Assembly: GCF_003253705.1 (NCBI RefSeq)
Contig: NZ_QKYU01000010.1
Span: 109,113-173,112, forward strand
Reading direction: 5' to 3'
Length of the DNA stretch: 64,000 nucleotides
Origin: Humitalea rosea
Lineage (GTDB): Bacteria; Pseudomonadota; Alphaproteobacteria; Acetobacterales; Acetobacteraceae
Shown in pieces: positions 62,201-64,000 of this stretch. The translations under genes were made by a program, and so were the position numbers. The notes below the pieces were generated by a model, which saw nothing but the letters and a program-made list of their open reading frames with translations, searched no databases and was not told the origin of the DNA. The stretch's first letter is position 1. Every line of letters starts with the position of its first letter.

Positions 62201-62992
62201 ATCACGCTGATCCGGGGCTGGTACACCCGGATGCTGACGATTGCCGATGGGGCGCTCTGCATCTCCCGCGCCGTCGCGGACGAGCTGCTGGTCTGGCTGG
62301 ACGAGGATGCGACCCGCCGCGCCACGGCGCTGCCGGTCGGCTTCTTCCATCTCGGCGCGGATTTTACCGCGCCCGCGACCGGCGGCCCCGTTTCGGCCGA
62401 GGTGCAGGCCGCCCTCGCCAGCGCGGAGCGCCGGCCGACCGTCGTGATGACCGGCACGGTCGAGCCCCGCAAAGGCTATGCCCAATCGCTCTCGGCCTTC
62501 GAGGCGCTTTGGGCCGCGGGGCAGGACATCGGCCTGACCATCATCGGCAAGGAGGGCTGGCAGATGGAGGCCTTCATTGCCCGCCTCAGGGCCTCGCCCG
62601 CCTTGGGTGACCGGCTCCACTGGGTGCCGAAGAGCAGCGATGCGGAGCTGCGCGCGCTGTATGGCGCCGGGGCGGGGCTGCTCATGGCCTCGAACCACGA
62701 GGGGTTTGGCCTGCCGATCATCGAGGCGGCGCTGGCCAGCTTGCCGGTGCTGGCGCGGGATCTGCCGGTGTTCCGCGAAGTCGCCGGTGAGAACGCCAGC
62801 TACTTCAGCGGGACGGACGCCAAGCCCCTGGCCGATGCGGTCGCGGCCTGGATGCAGGCAGGCTTTACCCCGCCCTCAGATGGCATCCGGCCGCTGAGCT
62901 GGGATGAAAGCTTCGACCAGCTCTGCGCCGCCGTGGTTGAGGGCCGGTGGTACCGGATCTGGCGTCCGGGCGGGGATCAGGCCTCGGGCTGA
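59273..62992 (+). CDS. Triple-domain glycosyltransferase (three GT4-like modules)
   Basis: A 1239-residue protein of three GT-B modules. Module A (about 1-405) starts MRLVIDLQGAQG and has HEGFGLPVAEAMACG with EX7E. Module B (about 420-820) starts SLAFVSPLPPQNSGIADYSREL and has GESSGAVADVLIAG, where the second Glu is Asp. Module C (about 847-1239) starts RLLIDMSELARRDHGTGIQRV and has NHEGFGLPIIEAALA with EX7E. Such multi-GT proteins assemble repeat units of O antigens or capsules, adding several sugars in turn. ATG 59273 has a family-like start. The end overlaps the convergent TetR gene by 16 bases. Confidence 0.9.
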   Translation: MRLVIDLQGAQGSSRARGIGRFSRELALAMAREPRGHECLIAISGAMMDTAEELVASFGTVVPHAQIKLWHPPRGTAALAASPLRPFAETLRAQFLASLRPDLVHVTSLFEGLGDDVLSLQPAELERLPVVATCYDLIPLIRHEAYFGPPGPISDGARWYYRCAQEMALSEGLLAISDSSRQEAIRHLPFAPERVFNIQAGISPTFRPAALTPDARAALLRRYGLQEEFILFLGAGDIRKNEAGLIAAYGRLPAALRQRHQLLIVGKMAPDALRKLASSLDIPFESFVIIPFVEEGDLTALYSTCALFVFPSLHEGFGLPVAEAMACGAPTIASNTTSLPEVIGRDDATFDPNDPDAIAACMRKVLENPAFRAELAAFGPGQAARFTWRSSAARAWDAMEAIHARREAHQALPRAAVLRPRPSLAFVSPLPPQNSGIADYSRELLPSLAYHYDITLVTETPIADTRLQAGFARLDPAQFLQESGRFDRVLYQLGNSSFHRFQIEDLLPNCPGMVVLHDAYLSNYVDWLAHERGRPDDFRIALLQSHGYPALRFDTEHGRQAALATYPCSLPVLQDSLGLIQHSHHGVDVLRRHFGAGAADGIAVIPHLRTDRDWPGRAEARAMLGLAEDAFVVCSFGVVTPLKCPGLLAEAWRRSGLVGRLVFVGDAPQELRQELADPEAGIQFTGRVGREAYDAWLACADLAVQWRLGSRGESSGAVADVLIAGVPLVCNRHGSAAELPEPVALGLPEEADAAALAMALTALRDDPARRAQLGAAGRAYALRDLAPDAIAARYRDAIEAAYSGLHPASVAQRMADQAQATVSEAGGLLAASRAIGRSFPQPWRAGGRPRLLIDMSELARRDHGTGIQRVVREIGRRVLEQQPGGWRGEAVRVEAGRLRRTHAVPLRLLDHAPLNIPETPLDAGEGDLLLCIDVNAELTEEEYAELRRLRLGGMRIVLVIYDLLPMRHPELFPEEVITLIRGWYTRMLTIADGALCISRAVADELLVWLDEDATRRATALPVGFFHLGADFTAPATGGPVSAEVQAALASAERRPTVVMTGTVEPRKGYAQSLSAFEALWAAGQDIGLTIIGKEGWQMEAFIARLRASPALGDRLHWVPKSSDAELRALYGAGAGLLMASNHEGFGLPIIEAALASLPVLARDLPVFREVAGENASYFSGTDAKPLADAVAAWMQAGFTPPSDGIRPLSWDESFDQLCAAVVEGRWYRIWRPGGDQASG

Positions 62993-63636
62993 GGCTGAAC
63001 CGCGAAGGCGCGCAGCAGCACCTCGACCGTCGCCGCCACCGCACCGGCGATCCGCTCTTCCCCAGGCTGTTCGATGCCGAGCACGACGCGGTTAAATAGG
63101 TCGCCCCGGATGAGGGAGGAGACGTGCCCGGTGGTCACCTTGGGGTCGAGCTCCGGCCGAAACCGTCCCAGGCGCTGTTCCTCCGTGATCCAGCCGGTGA
63201 TGAAGGCGGCGCCGCGCGCGGGCCCCGCCTCGAAGAAGCGGCGCGCGAGATCGGGAAAGCGGGGGCTTTCGGCGATCACCATGCGGTACATCCGCAGCGA
63301 GCGGGGATCGAGCAGGAAGCGCAGCCAGCTATCGGCGAGGAGCCGCAGCGACTCGGCCAGGGCCACATCATGCACGGCGACGGCGCCGACCCGTTCGGCC
63401 ATCTGGGCGCAGCGGTCCGCGACCACAGCCTCCAACAGCGCATCCTTGCCGGGGAGGTAGGCATAGAGCGTGGCCTTGGACACGCCCGCCGCCTTGGCCA
63501 CCGCATCCATCGAAACAGCGGCATAGCCCTGGCGCATGAACAGCTCACCCGCCGCGGCGAGCACAGCGTGATACTTGCGCGGCATCTCGGCGGTTTCGCC
63601 AAGGGTTCCGGGAGCAGGGCAAAGGGGGCTCGACAT
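62977..63636 (-). CDS. TetR-family transcriptional regulator
   Basis: A 219-residue repressor. The helix-turn-helix is at about residues 22-70 (VSMDAVAKAAGVSKATLYAYLPGKDALL region). The C-terminal domain has the AefR-like (TetR_C) pattern WLRFLLDPRSLRMYRMV. ATG 63636 is used; a later ATG at 63585 is possible. It faces a divergent membrane-protein gene with a perfect palindrome between, so it likely represses that gene and itself, as in efflux-pump loci. Confidence 0.92.
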   Translation of the reverse strand: MSSPLCPAPGTLGETAEMPRKYHAVLAAAGELFMRQGYAAVSMDAVAKAAGVSKATLYAYLPGKDALLEAVVADRCAQMAERVGAVAVHDVALAESLRLLADSWLRFLLDPRSLRMYRMVIAESPRFPDLARRFFEAGPARGAAFITGWITEEQRLGRFRPELDPKVTTGHVSSLIRGDLFNRVVLGIEQPGEERIAGAVAATVEVLLRAFAVQPQPEA

Positions 63637-63676
63637 GCGACGAGTGTGGCGTGGCGCGGGCCAAAAAACAAGACTG

Positions 63677-63693
63677 AACTGAACGGTTCAGTT
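63677..63693. promoter_or_regulatory. TetR operator palindrome
   Basis: AACTGAAC-G-GTTCAGTT is a perfect 8-bp inverted repeat with one central base. It lies between the divergent TetR and membrane-protein genes and overlaps the -35 side of the forward promoter, a standard TetR repressor position. Confidence 0.85.
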
Positions 63694-63698
63694 TTTCA

Positions 63699-63726
63699 TT
63701 GACCAGCGGCCTGCCGCGACTATGTT
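63699..63726 (+). promoter_or_regulatory. Candidate sigma-70 promoter for the divergent gene
   Basis: TTGACC (63699-63704) and TATGTT (63721-63726) with a 16-base spacer resemble a sigma-70 promoter. Transcription would start near 63733, upstream of ATG 63758. The operator ends six bases before the -35 box. Confidence 0.55.
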
Positions 63727-63757
63727 CCGTCCACGCATGACAAACGGTTCCGCTTCC

Positions 63758-64000
63758 ATGAATGCTCGTACGCCCAGTACGCCTGACCAGTCGCTCACCA
63801 CGCCATCGCCCCCATCGGCGCCGGCGCGGGTCGAGGCCCCGGCCACGCGCCCGCGCAAATCCGTGCTGCGGCGCCTGCGGCCGGTGCTGCTGGTGCTCGT
63901 GCTGACCCGGATTATTCATCACGCCCTCGGCGTCTACATTTCGCCGTTGAGCGGCTCGCCTGCTGGTTGTGGTGGCGCGGGTGGTCAGGCCGGCGCAAGC
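63758..64000 (+). CDS. Membrane protein N-terminus, probable efflux-pump adaptor, cut by window end
   Basis: An open frame from ATG 63758 (ATG 63737 and 63722 are in frame) continues past the window. The first 38 residues are Pro/Thr/Ser-rich and cytoplasmic-looking, then Arg-rich SVLRRLRPVLLVLVLTRII enters a membrane helix. This layout and the divergent TetR gene with operator suggest an RND or EmrA/HlyD-type adaptor. The later residues (glycine-rich) do not yet show an adaptor fold, so the assignment is tentative. Confidence 0.5.
   Translation, partial: MNARTPSTPDQSLTTPSPPSAPARVEAPATRPRKSVLRRLRPVLLVLVLTRIIHHALGVYISPLSGSPAGCGGAGGQAGAS

Noticed and set aside
58799..62698. 1299-residue open frame antisense to the triple glycosyltransferase
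   Set aside because: It mirrors a real gene in GC-rich DNA, has His/Arg/Gly/Gln-rich shadow composition, no domain and no ribosome site.

Overview
The window is about 64 kb of very GC-rich chromosomal DNA from a chemoheterotrophic alphaproteobacterium, most likely Acetobacteraceae of the Roseomonas type (Rhodospirillales). The reasons are the base composition, the abundance of orphan tripartite-tricarboxylate (Bug) binding proteins, the dense operons joined by 1-4 base stop/start overlaps, and a tRNA-His that keeps G-1 opposite C73. That base pair is retained in Rhodospirillales but lost in many other alphaproteobacteria. I found no insertion sequence, integrase, CRISPR array or rRNA. Almost everything is a single-copy catabolic, transport or housekeeping gene, so this reads as the metabolic part of a chromosome and not as a mobile island.

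Layout, left half. 1-3.3 kb: a truncated Bug receptor, then a hydantoinase/racemase-like pair. 3.4-5.5 kb: a secreted alpha/beta hydrolase and an NlpC/P60-like unknown. 5.5-10.9 kb: amino-acid ABC transporter parts, a DHDPS-family lyase and a divergent 969-residue three-module flavoprotein, together resembling D-hydroxyproline catabolism. 10.9-11.7 kb: two small envelope proteins. 11.7-14.5 kb: a TRAP transporter (DctM, DctQ, DctP). 14.6-22.3 kb: an E1 alpha/beta pair divergent from an internally duplicated unknown, a ThDP enzyme, a membrane FMN glutamate-synthase-like protein and an acyl-CoA synthetase. 22.3-30.5 kb: a phosphoesterase, an AlkA-like glycosylase, an LldP-like permease, a gamma-glutamylcyclotransferase-like protein, a DMT exporter, an M20 peptidase, an aspartate dehydrogenase, and an SDR with its TetR regulator. 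30.5-34.2 kb: tRNA-His, an aminotransferase, and glnB-glnA with a sigma-54-like promoter and a strong terminator.

Layout, right half. 34.3-35.5 kb: a holin joined to a lytic transglycosylase in one protein, followed by a decayed membrane ORF. 35.8-40.2 kb: a GntR regulator divergent from a two-subunit fumarase/tartrate dehydratase, protocatechuate 3,4-dioxygenase (PcaH, PcaG) and an alpha/beta-hydrolase-fold protein that lacks its nucleophile. 40.2-46.5 kb: a GST, a class III CoA-transferase, a CMD-family protein, three consecutive Bug receptors and an enoyl-CoA hydratase, all tightly coupled. 46.5-53.1 kb: a PhnA-like protein, an ATC-hydrolase-like protein, a VOC protein and a complete Dpp-type ABC transporter with fused ATPases. 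53.3-63.0 kb: a surface-polysaccharide cluster with a coiled-coil FkbM methyltransferase, three GT4 enzymes, a degenerate FkbM-like gene and a 1239-residue triple glycosyltransferase. 63.0-64 kb: a TetR regulator with a clear operator/promoter and the start of a divergent membrane protein.

The shared theme is uptake and stepwise breakdown of organic acids, amino-acid derivatives and aromatic compounds. The least expected items are the holin-transglycosylase fusion, the gamma-alpha-beta flavoprotein fusion, the internally duplicated unknown beside ThDP enzymes, and several family members with substituted catalytic residues.
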